From the NCBI GenBank assembly GCA_944989445.1, contig CALYLW010000053.1, positions 1,610,001-1,674,000 of the forward strand: DNA of 64,000 bases, read 5' to 3'. Made by a program: the position numbers and the translations under genes. This DNA comes from Ampullaceana balthica. Lineage: Eukaryota > Mollusca > Gastropoda > Lymnaeidae. Of this stretch, positions 45,867 through 58,169 are shown piece by piece. Under the pieces are notes generated by a model. That model did no database searches and was not told the DNA's origin. It saw nothing but the letters and a program-made list of their open reading frames with translations. Each line of letters starts with the position of its first letter. Position 1 is the stretch's first letter.

Positions 45867-46946
45867 TTCTATTTCTTGAATTCGTAGAAGTTTCTCTTTC
45901 GCCCACCGGTGCCTCAGCCGTTATATATAGACAACGGGACGGCGATTTCACTGCTTATATTGTTCTATTTTATCAGTTATTTTGATGCAGTGTTCAAGAC
46001 AATAAAATTTGAATATTCTATTGTATTTCTTTAGTAATTTCAACATAAAAAACACGATATTACAAAACAGTATTAAGATTAAAACCAATATCTTGTGACT
46101 ATGTCGAAAATTAATTTTTCAAACAAATAGGGGAGGAGAAGCTAATTTGTACTTACGCATAGGGGAGGGGATCCCGAAAATATACGGGTAGCAACATGGG
46201 GGAGGGGGGTACGAAATTTTGTGCGTACGGAATATATGTCATTTTCATTTATTTTAATTTTACCCCGAGTTAGACATTCGTTGTTTATGTTTATACTATG
46301 GTAAAAGATATTGCCTTAAATGACAAAGTTGTACAAAGCTCGAATTTACACCAAATCAGAACAGCTTTCTCAAGAATCTTATTACCTATAAATAATTGAG
46401 TTTTAAAAAAAACATATTGTTCAATCACAGAATCGTGTTGTTGTACTATTGATGTAGCTCATTCAACACTCATATTTGGCTACTGTCTGAGTGATATCGG
46501 TCAAATACACTAAAGTCAAGAAACAAATTATGCATAAATTAAATTTAAAAAAAAAGATTTGAACTCTTGGCGGAAGAATTGAGTTCCACATACTAAGTCA
46601 TACATTAATAACACTAAAATTGAATTCAGAAAACGTTTATTTAAAAATGTATATAATTTATTAGTAAACAAAACATTTGACAATTTGAAAAATTAATACA
46701 AATGCAAATTGAATTGAGCAGGTTACCTTATGGTTACAACACAAGCACTTCACTTAATTTCTTCAACAACCATATGTGTTCCACTAAAAGAATTATTTTA
46801 TCAAACTCATGAATATGTTTTTAAAAAAGTTCTTGATAGAGGTGGATTTGATTGTGAATTCAGTTTAAAAACAAGCCGTTTGAGTTTGATAAAAAGCTAT
46901 TTAAATAATAACAATAATAACAATAAAAATAATAAATAGTATTTTG
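45867..46946. other. No clear feature
   Basis: G-rich tracts at 46125-46215. The 69-codon frame at 46730-46939 ends in an AAT-repeat Asn run and looks accidental. Confidence 0.35.
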
Positions 46947-47210
46947 GTTTCCACTAGGGGTGTACCGGATTCAAATATTTTGAAATCCGTCCGGAGCCGG
47001 ATTTGATCGAATTATGAAGTGAAATCCAACCGGTGCCGGAGACAGATGTGTAAAAATGGCCGGAAACCAGATTTGCCGAAGCCATTATATATATATATGT
47101 TATGACTCTACCGGCCAGCCGGATTTATGACGTGAAATTCTGCCGAGGTCGAAGCCGGAGTTTTAAAAATGGCCGGATTCCGGATTTGCCGGAGTCGAAA
47201 TCCGGTACAC

Positions 47211-49252
47211 CTGGCCGTCTTAACGCATAGGCCCATTGGGCATTTGCCCGGGGGCCCACGAGCATAGGGGCCCCATGCGAATATGTTCTAGGGTTTCGGA
47301 AAACCTGTATAAAAGTTAGTATTATTTTATAAAAATCTCATAATTTTGTGTTTATATGCGAACTGGCCTTTTAAGTTTATCAATCACTTCCAACCTTGGA
47401 CGAAGTGAAAGCTCTCTAACGCGCCGGGTTTAAAAATGTAGGTCCCGTGAGCATGAGCACAATACAGTATAGCTATGTAGGAGTACTGTAACACTATGCG
47501 TTGGTTCCAATTTAAATTTCTTAAAGAGAGCAAAATTTCACTATCAAACTGCCGTGCCCAATCATACGATAATGCGTCAAATATGTCTGGACGATACACT
47601 GGATTGCAGGCACGTATTCATGAACTCAATGAGTTTGCCATCTTTGTCCCCCGTGAAGGACACAGTCTGAATTTGGTGGGAGTAAAATCTGCAGAGTGTT
47701 GTCTACATTCTATAAAATTCTTTGAATTTGTTCAGCACCTGTATACATTTTTTGCGGGTTCTACTCATCGCTGGAATGTATTGACATCATATTTAGAAAA
47801 AGATGTTGTGTTCAAGCGTCTGTCTGACACGCGTTGGTCAGCACCTTTTGATGCTGTTCATGCTTTGTATAGGGGTTTCGACAAAATAAAACATGCACTT
47901 GATTCTATATCAGGCGACAGTGAACAGTAAGTGACAACAAGGTGTGAGGCTGAAGGTTTGTGCTAAAAAAATGGAACACATTGAAACAATCTTTCTTACA
48001 ATTCTTTGGAAGGACATTCTAGAAAGGATGAATACAACAAGCAAAGTTTTACAATCAAAGAATGTGAACATCCTAGTTTCCACAAATCTTCTTGAGTCGC
48101 TGAAAAGCTATCTTCAGGAAACTAGAAACATATTCACTGAATATGAATTAAAAGTATGTGTCCAGATGCCGATTACTGTGATTATGATGGAAAACGGGAA
48201 CGAACCCGAATTGTGCGTTTTAGTAGGCATGATAGGCCAGGAGAAGAGTTACATCTAAATAAGTCCGAAAAGTTCAAGGTAGAAACTTTCCTCCCTATTC
48301 TGGACACTTTAATCGTTGAACTAACAAGACGTGCAGAGGCGTATTCACAAATTGGAAATCTGTTTTCTTTCTTGAGTGAATTAAAAACCGTTACTTCTGA
48401 TGCACTAGAGAAAAAATGCGAACATCTTGCCAATACGTACCACAAGGACTTGAGTTACGACGACCTTTTCAATGAATGTTAGCATCTCAAGCATTACATG
48501 GATCTTGATGAAAATTGCGAGACTCTCACTGCACTGTACAGAAAAATAATTTCAGACAATTTAAAATCTGTTTTTCCGAACATTGAAATTGTACTCAGAG
48601 TGTTCAAGTGCATGATGGTGAGTACCTGTACAGAACATTCTTTTTCAAGATTTTAACGTATAAAAAGTCAGCTTCGTAGCCCAAGGAGACAGCATCGTTT
48701 GAACTGGCTTTCACTCATGAGTTTAGAGAATGACATCCTGAAGACCATTGACTTCAAGCCGATAAATAAAAAAATTCTGAAAAGAAATTTCGCAAACGCT
48801 TGCTGTAATGAAGTACCGTACAGAATTTTTTCTAATCTAAGTATTTTTTTTCCATTACGAATTTTAATACCTTTGTTTGACCTTGTGTAATAGACGAAAT
48901 ATGTTATGTTGCTTATTGTGTAAAAAAAAACATATGTAAATATGTGTTTTTGTGTACAATTTTTGTGTGTATAAATGTCAACAGTAATACTAGAAAACAT
49001 GTAAATAAAATCTCTTTTCTTTGTTTTTCATGTTTAACGTTGATTATAGTTGCAGCTGTACAGCATGTCTTAACTACAACTTTGTTGAAATTAGTATGGT
49101 GGCAATAAAATAAATAATACATTATTTTAATATTATCAACCATTTATTTTTTATTCCTGTGGGGGGGCGGGGGGGGCAACACTCTTTCTTTACCCTGGGG
49201 CCCAACACTATTACTTTCCCCGGGGGCCCAAAATGGTGTAAAGACGGCTCTG
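47211..49252 (+). mobile_element. hAT transposon nested in the MITE
   Basis: The left end CTGGCCGTCTTAACGCAT and the right end, inverted, CAGAGCCGTCTTTACACCAT share a CCGTCTT core and then GGGCCC-rich DNA. The flanks CGGTACAC (47203-47210) and CAGTACAC (49253-49260) are an 8-bp duplication with one mismatch, which also duplicates part of the MITE's own end. 2042 bp, with one dead transposase. Confidence 0.85.
47496..48815 (+). pseudogene. hAT transposase (ZMYM1/DUF4371-like), frameshifted
   Basis: The first part holds NCRAQSYDNASNMSGRYTGL, with the second catalytic Asp, then GHSLNLVGVKSAECC and KRLSDTRWSA (the conserved Arg-Trp). The Cys of the usual CxxH box before HSLN is replaced (PREGH). 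After a stop near 47930 the reading frame changes at least twice, with TAG/TAA stops at 48481 and about 48653. The C-terminal dimerisation region is visible (VLRVFKCMMVSTCTEHSFSR, LNWLSLMSLENDILKTIDF). The N-terminal zinc finger and first Asp region are missing between 47211 and 47495. Clearly dead. Confidence 0.88.
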
Positions 49253-49396
49253 CAGTACACCCCTAGTTTCAACCCACTGTCATCGAAGCTGAATATGTAT
49301 GCCAAATTTCAGCTCTCGGGCTAATCAGAAAGATGGTTAAACTTAGCTCACAAGATTCCCGATAGACATATATACAGGTCGGTAAATTAAATAGCG

Positions 49397-49465
49397 AAGT
49401 CAATAGTGCGCGCGCGTCACAAGCTGAGGGGCGTGGGATCTAGCCCACGTTAAAGCCACAATAAA
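49397..49465 (+). repeat. tRNA-like SINE head or tRNA relic
   Basis: ATAGCGAAGTCAATAGTGCG resembles an A box with D-arm, and CGTGGGATCTAGCCCACG forms a 5-6 bp T-arm hairpin with a B-box-like GATCTAGCC. The stems for acceptor and anticodon arms are poor. Confidence 0.4.
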
Positions 49466-52094
49466 AATGTCGATAATGACTATCGCTAAAAAGTCCTCCG
49501 CTGACCTGGAGAGGAAATGGGCGCCGCCAAGGTCCACCAAGCCCCGAGAAAGCTCTAATGGAAACATTAGAATACCTTACGACCACGAGGTTATGGGACC
49601 TAAAAAAAATTACATAAAGTTGTAAATATAAAATGTTCTTCAATTCTAAATTTAACCTTTAACAAATCACCGTGCATTTGTTGTTCATGCCATTTCCTTT
49701 TTAATGTAAGTACATCCACCACCTTCAACCCAACGGATGCTGATTTACGGCCTCCATTTATTTCAAAGATAAAATAACTTAAGCCAAGGGGATCGAGTTA
49801 TCACAGGCCAGTACTAAATCTTTACGCCTGTTCTGTCGATGGAGGGAAAAAGAATATTGGCTGTCGAGCTTAAGGACACCTTCTTATGAACAAAGGTTCA
49901 TTCTCATGTTTTGAAAAAGGGGGATCATCAGTTGTTCTCAGACTGGCATATGTATGGGCTGAGTCATTAAGGGCTCCATGAATGAGAAGCGTATCTATTT
50001 CTGGATTAGAGTTAGCCAAATGCTAATCATTAAAAAAAAACTAATTGATGTAAATATATCACCCCTCTCATCGAAGACAAAAATGAACATTAAATGGCGA
50101 CTGAAGTGAATTCACATATTCAACCCTTCACAATTTTGACCCCCAGTTCACCGCCTTCGTTAAATAAATAATTATAAATTTATACCTAACCCAAAAAAAA
50201 AGACATTTATTTATTACTTCAGTGACGATAAACAAGGGTTGCAATTTCAGGAGACTTTAAGGTAAAATAACTGAGCAATAACTGAGGACCGCTGCAGAGA
50301 ATTGTATTGACGTTATGATTTAGAAGAAAGTTGCAACTAACAATTTGGAAGGGAGAGTATCGCGTTTGATACATTATCACAGAACAAACACACGCGGGAC
50401 TTTTCCACGGCTTACTTGGCCGGTGATTGGCCAAGACCACGCTGGGATTTTTTCCCCCTTTTTAAATTTTGCCATGAAAGAAAGGGGTCGTCTGCAGAGA
50501 CGGATAAATCCAAGACCATGGGAAGCGGGCTGCAGAGACGGACAAATCCTAGACCATTTATTCGATGGTTTCAGCTTTTTGATAACGGCGTCGATGTAAC
50601 AGATAAGAGAATGTAATCATCAGTTTCCACCGTTATTCTGCCTGATGGGCAAAGAAGAAAAAAATTGTGGGGAGGAATAGAGAAGTATTATCTGCCCTTA
50701 CTGGTCATGGAATAAAAAAGGGGGAGCGAAACGGGAATGTGACGGGGAGATAACCCCTGTAGGGTCTCAAGAATATGGTGACGACGTGTCGCCTGAGTTC
50801 TTTATGGGTCGAGTTTTATTGCGGTCAACTTGAACCCGAGTGCCCAATATTTGGCAACGGCTAAGTCTTCAAGAAGCCGGTAGATAACTGGACTGAGGTC
50901 AGCAGATGTATGGTCATATACTGTTAGTTACCGGGCACAGATTAAAAGGCGAGGGGTTGTGGGGGGTCACGCACGGAGACATGACATTCAAATTTATCTC
51001 TTTCAGTTGAGCGTATTTAATGAAATTGTAATAGTTGGCATTCATTTACCCCTTCCCCCCATGCATGACATTGTCAAATACATGCTTGTGAGAGGTGTAG
51101 TGGCTCTTTGGCAACTGTCTTTAATATAACGTACAGATACACTACACTCAAGTAACAGTCAAGGATTCAAAGTCAATGTGCAACAGTCAGAGATGCAAGG
51201 GTAAGTTGCCTCGGGAATAAAAAAAAATCATAGATGTATTAGTCAACAATACAAAGTAAGGCATGTGGCAGTCAGAGAATGGTTGTTTGTCCGTCTTGAT
51301 CGACGAGGGCCATACTCGTCAGAGACTCCTGCCCCGAAGAGTACTTCAGTATCCCTTAATGGCTCTGTCGGCTTAACTGAGAACATGAGACTAAACTGTG
51401 TTGAGGCCAGAACACAGCTCTGATTTACACTTGGAAGGGTCCAGGTGCTTTTCCATTTTCCTGTACCCGAGCCTTCATGTCAGCATGCGGAACAGCCTAA
51501 AGACAGCTTTAAAATTTATTGGGCAACCATACTTGGTCATATTTTCTCCGCAGCCCTTCTCTGCAGACAGTATCAAAGTCTTAGGTCGAAGTATGTGGAG
51601 AAGAGGTTCATGTTCTGTTCATGGATCTTTTCTTGCAGCTGTGATGTGCATTTACGCGATTCCGAATAATTCTGGCAATTATTTTTCCTGCAATTGATCG
51701 TAAGGATATATCACGGTGTTTATCACAGGCCTGACTGTTCCCTTTCACTTGTACAGGTGAACTATAGAATCACCTTTGGAATCCTGGGGGAAAACGCTTC
51801 ATGCCACATCATTAATAAAACGCCATGAAGCTTTTTGATGTAATATAGCACTGGACGATCCCCCTACGATTCTTGATATACAAAAAGATATTCATTTTAT
51901 ATATTTGGCAAAGCGGTGGGTTCAGACTCCTTTTTAGCTGAAATATACACTAAATAAAAGTGAAATTAAAACACACCTTTTTACCTTTATTTAGCTTGTA
52001 ATATGACCAGTCGGACCTAGTCTGATAGGCATATATGTATATTACTAGGACCATTCGGACCTAGTCTGATAGTCCTGTGTAGTCATATTAAATA
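49466..52094. other. Repeat-poor DNA of mixed GC
   Basis: 50340-50620 contains GCAGAGACGGAnAAATCC twice with CCTAGACCAT / CCAAGACCAT. 51260-51700 is GC-richer with chance frames. GTCGGACCTAGTCTGATAG occurs at about 52000-52030 and again (TTCGGACC) at about 52050. No gene recognised. Confidence 0.35.
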
Positions 52095-52532
52095 ACATAA
52101 TTTGCAATCTGTCAATTAGTGTCTGTCCGTGACGCTATGCGAGGTAACTCCCGGTAAAAAAAATATAGAAGTAAAAATGTTGCTTTCGAGATTAACAAAA
52201 TGTGTTTCTAGCCAGCGCCATAAAATGTTGTGACGTGGCGTCATTATTTGAGCTTTTATTAATGTGTGAAGGGAGCGAAGTAAAAAGAGCCATGTTTTAT
52301 TTGACGTGATTAATATAATGTATTAAATGTCCATTTTTGTGTATGTGTCCATGTCAATATTACGTATGTAATTATAAATTTAATTTTCTATATTAATATA
52401 TAACATTCGTTTTTCGGTTTATGAAATTTACAATTGGTTGTCGTTTGGTTGTCAAGTTTCGATGCGTTTTGAACTACAAAGCCATTATTTATTACTGCAA
52501 ATGAAATTTGCCAACTTATGCTTCAGTTTAGC
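52095..52532 (+). repeat. Dispersed repeat A, copy 2
   Basis: Same orientation and order as 3032-3491, about 49 kb away. It shares CTGTCCGTGACGCTATGCGA, ACATTCGTTTTTCGGTTT and GGTTGTCAAGTTTCGATGCG. Confidence 0.85.
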
Positions 52533-52706
52533 GTTTGTTTTTCTTTTATACACTTTGAGATTGCATATTTGTATGTTTTAAAAAATAACATATTTAAAAA
52601 TCAGACTCCTCCCCACAATATTTTTTTAAAAATTGTTATTTACATGTAATATTTTAATGCGTCTTAGGCTAATTTGGAATTTAAAAATATTTGCTTTTAA
52701 TATAGA

Positions 52707-53244
52707 ACTGGAAAGGGTGCTGACTTGACAATAAAGATAACTTTTATTAGAATTCCTAAAACATTTATATTAAATTTTATATACGATTACCTGTTTATAC
52801 TTTAATATTTTCTTTTATCCAGTGATTAACATATTACTTCAAAGGTTTCATGCAAAATAAATAGTTCTTTGTTATTCATATTTGTAAATAATTACAATTT
52901 TTTTATTTACGTGTTTTTGATAATGTAAAGGTGATAATGTATGGACCAATGGGCGCATAAACTGACAAGTCATAATAGATCTTGAAAAGGTGCTGACTTG
53001 ACAATAATAAAAAACGTTATGTGAATTACTAACACGTTTATATTAAATTGTAAATATGATTAAAAGTTGATAAGTTAATCTTTTCTGTTATCCTGTGACG
53101 AACTTTGCTTACTACGTTTCATGCAAAATGAATAGTTCTTTGTTATTAACATGTGTAAAAATTACATTTTATTTTTTACATGTTTTGGTAATGTTGTTGT
53201 AATAATGTATGGACAAATGGGCGAATAAACTGACAAGTCATAAT
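52707..53244 (+). repeat. Tandem duplication, about 270-bp unit, 2 copies
   Basis: GGTGCTGACTTGACAATAA opens both units (about 52716 and 52989) and ACTGACAAGTCATAAT closes both (about 52961-52976, 53227-53242). The inner TTTCATGCAAAATnAATAGT is shared. Divergence is higher than in the 180-bp array, so it is older. The unit ends TGACTTGACA / TGACAAGTCA are partly inverted, hinting that each unit was itself a small element. Confidence 0.85.
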
Positions 53245-53639
53245 CATCAAATAAGCTTAAACTGCTTCAAATCACAGATGTCCTTGATGTGGATCACATT
53301 ACAGTCACATAATTTATTTTAAACGCTCTGTGCTGTATTATTGGTGCACTCATAATTGGTTCGCACTATTCAATGCCACAAGTTAACGTCCGGCTGACTC
53401 CTCAGCAATATTTGTTAATACTTCGAACTTCAAACTTCTTTGCTGTAGTATCACCTTATGCTGTGTGTAATTCACTATGCATTTACTATTATCATGATTA
53501 TATCATTATTATTCATGCAAACTTACATAACGCGAAGCCTAAGCTTTGAGGTTTTCTCATAACACATATATTCGTATATATAATCAAAATATATACTCTG
53601 CTATGTCCGTTCGTAGCGATAGATTTTAGAAAGTGCAGC
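53245..53639. other. No feature
   Basis: AT-rich; no gene or known repeat. Confidence 0.35.
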
Positions 53640-53862
53640 TCTAAAAAAATTAGCCTTGAAAACAAAATTGCAAAAAAAAATTTAAACAAAAACACTATCA
53701 TTTTCAAACGTCCGCATAAAATTGTTCAATATGGAAAAGAGATTTAACTTTTCTCTCTTGGTCTCTACATTTTCTGATTATTTACTATGCGTCTTTCAAG
53801 CAAAAGGGACAATTACAAAAACTAAAATATATCCATTTTGAAAACTTCCGTCATATATATAT
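53640..53862 (-). repeat. Repeat B fragment, inverted, ending in an AT/GT microsatellite
   Basis: AAACGTCCGCATAAAATTGT and TTTTGAAAACTTCCGTCAT match the copy at 21848. The expected CTTTGACGGG end is replaced by (AT)n and (GT)n. Confidence 0.65.
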
Positions 53863-56523
53863 ATATCTGTGTGTGTGTAGTGTGTGTGTTCAATGCTACC
53901 GCGCTGGTGTGTATTCTTAACGAATGGTTATGGAGCTTAAGCCTAGACATTAGAATGAAAATCAGACTTTGTAAAATGAACAGAGAGTAAAAGATTAAGG
54001 TAGAGTATATACAAAAATTGTATATGAGCATTCACACACTATCTATCAAAGAGCACTAAACATTTAAGATACACGTGATCGGTGCACCACTTGGATTTTT
54101 AAAAAAAACGGCTCAGAACATTTCCTATGCAGCCATGTCGTATGATGTTCAAGTTATTCCAATGAATGAAACATTGCTTTATTATAGTTCACTCAGGTCA
54201 CCCTATAAAAGCATATGATACCAAAATATTTCTCCATCGTCCACGCATGACCTGTTGAGTTGAAATATCTAATAAATTATTTCAAATTTAAAATTTGTGC
54301 AAAGAAAAGTAGCGTTAGAGCTGGGAATAAAATTGAACTACATATGACGCAGAGTTGTTTTATTTTTCTAAGTTGATTGAAATAATATTATCTTTTTATT
54401 CCTATGACATCAAATTTGCACTTCTGAAATTCCTTTAAAAATCAAGATGGCATATTGACATGTCTAGTCCTAACCAACACATCTGTCCTTAAATGTAGGA
54501 GATTTACATTGCCATACTACGTAATCTAAGAATGAGTAACTCCTGCACGAATCAGAAGCAGATTTGCGACAGACATCTACAGCTTTATGCAGGCCCCCGT
54601 CTGTCTGTTGTTACCCTTGGTGTAAGCGTCATCGGATTAGTTACCTCCCCTATTCTAGGGTAGATAATGTTTGCGAGGCCTTCCAAGGATTTGCTGACAC
54701 CCTGATTACATTTTTGGTTAGTCTTCGGTCTTCTGGTGCATTTGGTGCAGTGAAGGGAAAAAAGTATATAAATATTTTTTAAAGAAAAGTATAACATTTT
54801 CTTTCCAGAAAAATTATGCTGCAGTACATTTATTTATCGTGAATGGAAATTCAGAGCAAAACTATATATTTTATTTCTAAGTGCTATATTTAAATTTTAC
54901 CAACTTAGTTTATAAACATGCATTCTAACAGAAGTAGCCGAAACAATCTGCCCATCTCCAATCATCAAAGGGTTAATGTTTTTATTATGTAACTTGAGAG
55001 GTTCATGTTTAATATCACCGATACTGATATAGAAGTTTTCAGTTGGAAAAATTAATAATCAATTAAATAAAAAAAATTATAAGGATCGATTAAAAAATAA
55101 CATAACTCGAAAGAATGATTTCTTAAAAAATAAATAAAGTAGACTTTGGAATCCGTTTGGCTTTTAAAATAAATACATTTTCACTCGTTAACTTTTAAAA
55201 ATATAGAAACAGCTTTAAATTGACCAATTAGCCAATGCCAAACTTGAGGTTTGCTTTTCACTCACCCCCTCCCCCCCAAAAAAATAATACCATCATCATG
55301 GGGGCATGAGACTCGTTAACTTCAATAAGAGACAAAATCCTCTACCCCCCAACACACATATACAAATCATATGCAAAACCTCCCGCCCCTAGTTATACAC
55401 TAGCCATTGCAACATAAAAAGTCAACGATGCTTGGTTCACATAAACATCTTAAAAGGTTTAAACCTAATTTGGTTCCCTTCAATTGGACGAAATGTTTTC
55501 AGTTAGATTTTTTTCAATGTACAGTCTGCGTTTTCCCAAATAAAATAAAACTGGGATTCTAAAATCAAACCAGAAACATATTATTCCTTAATTGCTGCTA
55601 AAATCAAAGATTAAAAAAAAATAATTAAAGTTAGGCATTTTCTGTGAAAACTTGAAACGCGGCTCATAAGTGAATCCCAAGTATTAAGTGAGCGTGTATA
55701 TTATCATGAGTCTATTTGATTTCTAAATTAAAGATATCTTGTCCTTCTTAGTTGTAACAAATTTAGGTGTTTAATTTATCTAATACATTTTTTCAAGTAT
55801 AATAATGAATAATCAATCATTAAGGTTAATTAATTGTTGAATGAATATTTGTAGTATACGCCAGATTTTATTTTATTGTTAAATGACTAGTCAAATTCAG
55901 ATAACATAAATATATAATATTAGTTTGTATTGGGGTACTGTATGTGTAACTGGCCAGAAGGATCAAATATAAAACCAGTTATTGAGTATACCATCAGAAT
56001 TTCTAGCATCCTTGGCTCTACATCAGCTGCGGATCTGTCTCAACCGCATCCATGCCGACTTCAATCCCTTCAAACGATGTTAAGTTTTATTGATTATCAT
56101 TTTTTTCCCTTTTAAATATTATGCTACTGGTGTATCATTTATTTTTACATCACAATGAGGTTTGTTCAATTTGCATAGCTTTCGTTAATGTTCTTATCAA
56201 ACTATGACATATTCATATATTATTTAGTCTGACGGACACTGCTCCAGTCACTTTAATTAAAGTCGTTATTTTTAGATGGAGATACAATAGACTACAAAGG
56301 GAGTTAAATTGAGAAATTATATTATTTCCGTATGATTAAAGAGTTATTAACCATGGCCTGACTTTTCAATAGAAAAACTTAATTTTCAACAGGGGGAATG
56401 TAACATTATCAAAAATTATTATTGGTTTAAATTATAAATAAGAATCGTTCCACCATCATTTCTTCTATGTAGTGTTTTCTTTTCAAAAATACATATCTCA
56501 AAGTCAGTGCTTTATCAACACAT
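53863..56523. other. AT-rich DNA, no clear feature
   Basis: 54550-54760 and 55930-56115 carry short open frames (e.g. NWPEGSNIKPVIEYTIRISS) that I cannot match. C-runs at 55265-55277 and 55344-55350. No RNA gene or full element. Confidence 0.35.
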
Positions 56524-56632
56524 ATGGGGCCGTCCATAAAGTGCGTCACGCTCCGAGGCGGGGGGGGGGAAGGGGTGTAAGAAAGTGTGACACTTTGTGA
56601 CGGGGGGAGGGTGGTCAGACCATGTGTGATGT
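56524..56632. mobile_element. GGnCCGTCCATAAA-family element
   Basis: Left end GGGGCCGTCCATAAAGTGCG TCACG, G-rich middle with GTGACACTTTGTGACGGG, right side GTGTGATGTCACAC. Orientation is opposite to 45734-45866. Confidence 0.65.
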
Positions 56633-56815
56633 CACACATTTATTTTATTTATTTATTTTTTTCTAGTTTATTTATATTTTTAGTAGAATTTAAATAGCTT
56701 TAAAAACAATTTTTAAAAATTTTGTTACACCTTAGAATTAATTTTATGTCAAAATAGCATGAAATGCGTATCTTCTGAATGTGTTGTTTATAAATCTGAA
56801 TTGGATGCAGCATGA

Positions 56816-57485
56816 CTGATATCGAAGGATCAGGAATGGTTTGATAATCATTTTCGCAACAGCCAATATTTTACTCAAATTGTTAAATATCAGGACATGA
56901 AATGTTGCGACAAACCACGAGGCTCATTTTTCAACGTTTTACCTTCAAGATTCTTCCCTCCTCCAATCCCAATCAACCAAACAATTAATGGACTCAAAGC
57001 TTCAGAAAGAGCAAATGCAGATTCTCATAAATTTCCTTCCTTGTTTGTAACACAAACTCTCAAATTTGATGACATTTTGCCAAGATCAACAGGAGTTTTC
57101 AAAGTACAACCATATGATTACCAGCTTATTTGATCGACTTTGCAAAGTATGTCATTTATATTTTGCCTCACAAACAATCTTGAAGAAACATACAGGACAA
57201 CACAGAGCTCGGGCTCAGGAGAATGTGCACACCCAAACTGTTCAAGATTCAACTCAGATAAAATGCATCCGTCCTTTGAGAATCTCTTCTAGAAGGCAAA
57301 GAGAACCCATGGCAGTTATTGCCAGAAGAGAAAATGCACAAACAGAGGCTGTTGAGTGGCTAGATGAGGACGAGTTGATCTGTGTGCAATTATTCTTCCA
57401 GGAAACGATGATGGTGAAAGATTGATGTCAGTCGTATATAACTATGGATTAAAACTTCACTGTTGTAAGATGATGTCCAGGGAAT
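56816..57485 (+). pseudogene. Relic of a C2H2-type zinc-finger protein, likely transposon-borne
   Basis: The first frame reads WFDNHFRNSQYFTQIVKYQD, then SRFFPPPIPINQTINGLKAS and KFDDILPRSTGVFKVQPYDY. Near 57110-57130 the frame shifts to LCKVCHLYFASQTILKKHTG QH, a single C2H2 finger (Cys-x2-Cys...His-x4-His). A basic region (RPLRISSRRQREPMAVIARR) and an acidic end (AVEWLDEDEL) follow, then a second shift near 57375 into LCAIILPGNDDGERL. I recall multi-copy mollusc proteins of this layout but cannot name the element. Two frameshifts and no start codon say it is dead. Confidence 0.6.
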
Positions 57486-57882
57486 ATTTTTGAATGAAAC
57501 ATAACTCATAGGACCATAATAAACAGATTAAATATAGCACAAGAGTTGGTCGCATAATTTGTCAATCTAGTCTTTTTTTAGTCAAATTGTTTTGTTTCCT
57601 TTTTATTATTTAATCACTGGTTGAGGTCAAATTTTCTAATCTAATTTTTATCCTGTGTGAATAGAATGCATAATCGGAAGATTATCTAAAACTTGGCCTC
57701 ACCCATTGTAAATGAAAAGGTAGCAGATAAATGATGTGTATTTTATAATTGTCAAGTCTAATTTTTTTAATTTTTTGTTTTCAAATTCTATCTAGATTAA
57801 GTTACTGTGTCATTGAATAACTGCGACAACTGCTAACAATTAACCATTCTACTATTAAAGTCATTTTAATAATCAGATAGTT
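57486..57882. other. No feature
   Basis: AT-rich DNA between the zinc-finger relic and a MITE. Confidence 0.35.
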
Positions 57883-57890
57883 CTTTTAAG

Positions 57891-58063
57891 TGGGGGTGTA
57901 CGGGATTTCGGCTCCAGCTCCGGCAAATCCGGAATCAGGCTATTTTTAGAAATCCGGCTCCGGCTTCGGCTCCGGCTTCGGGCTCTGGCAGGATTTCACT
58001 TCATAAATCCGGCCAAATTCAGCTCCGACCGGATTTAAAAATTTTGAATCCGGTACAACCCTA
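57891..58063. mobile_element. hAT-type MITE, sister of 46955-49265, perfect 8-bp duplication
   Basis: The ends TGGGGGTGTACGGGATTTCG and, inverted, TAGGGTTGTACCGGATTCAA. CTTTTAAG flanks it exactly (57883-57890, 58064-58071). The middle repeats CGGCTCCGGCTTCGGCTCCG. 173 bp. Confidence 0.88.
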
Positions 58064-58169
58064 CTTTTAAGTGGAAATTTTATATTTTAATACAGTTTAA
58101 TAGTGAAGTGTATTTTAAGTATTAAATTAAATATTTTAATTAGGTGTTAATTAAAAAACAATTCTAAAG

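Larger units (their letters stand above)
46955..49265. mobile_element. hAT-type MITE split by a hAT transposon
   Basis: The ends TAGGGGTGTACCGGATT and AATCCGGTACACCCCTA belong to one MITE. The flanks GTTTCCAC (46947-46954) and GTTTCAAC (49266-49273) are an 8-bp duplication with one mismatch. Without the insert the MITE is about 260 bp and rich in CCGGATT/GCCGGA words. The sister copy is at 57891-58063. Confidence 0.88.
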
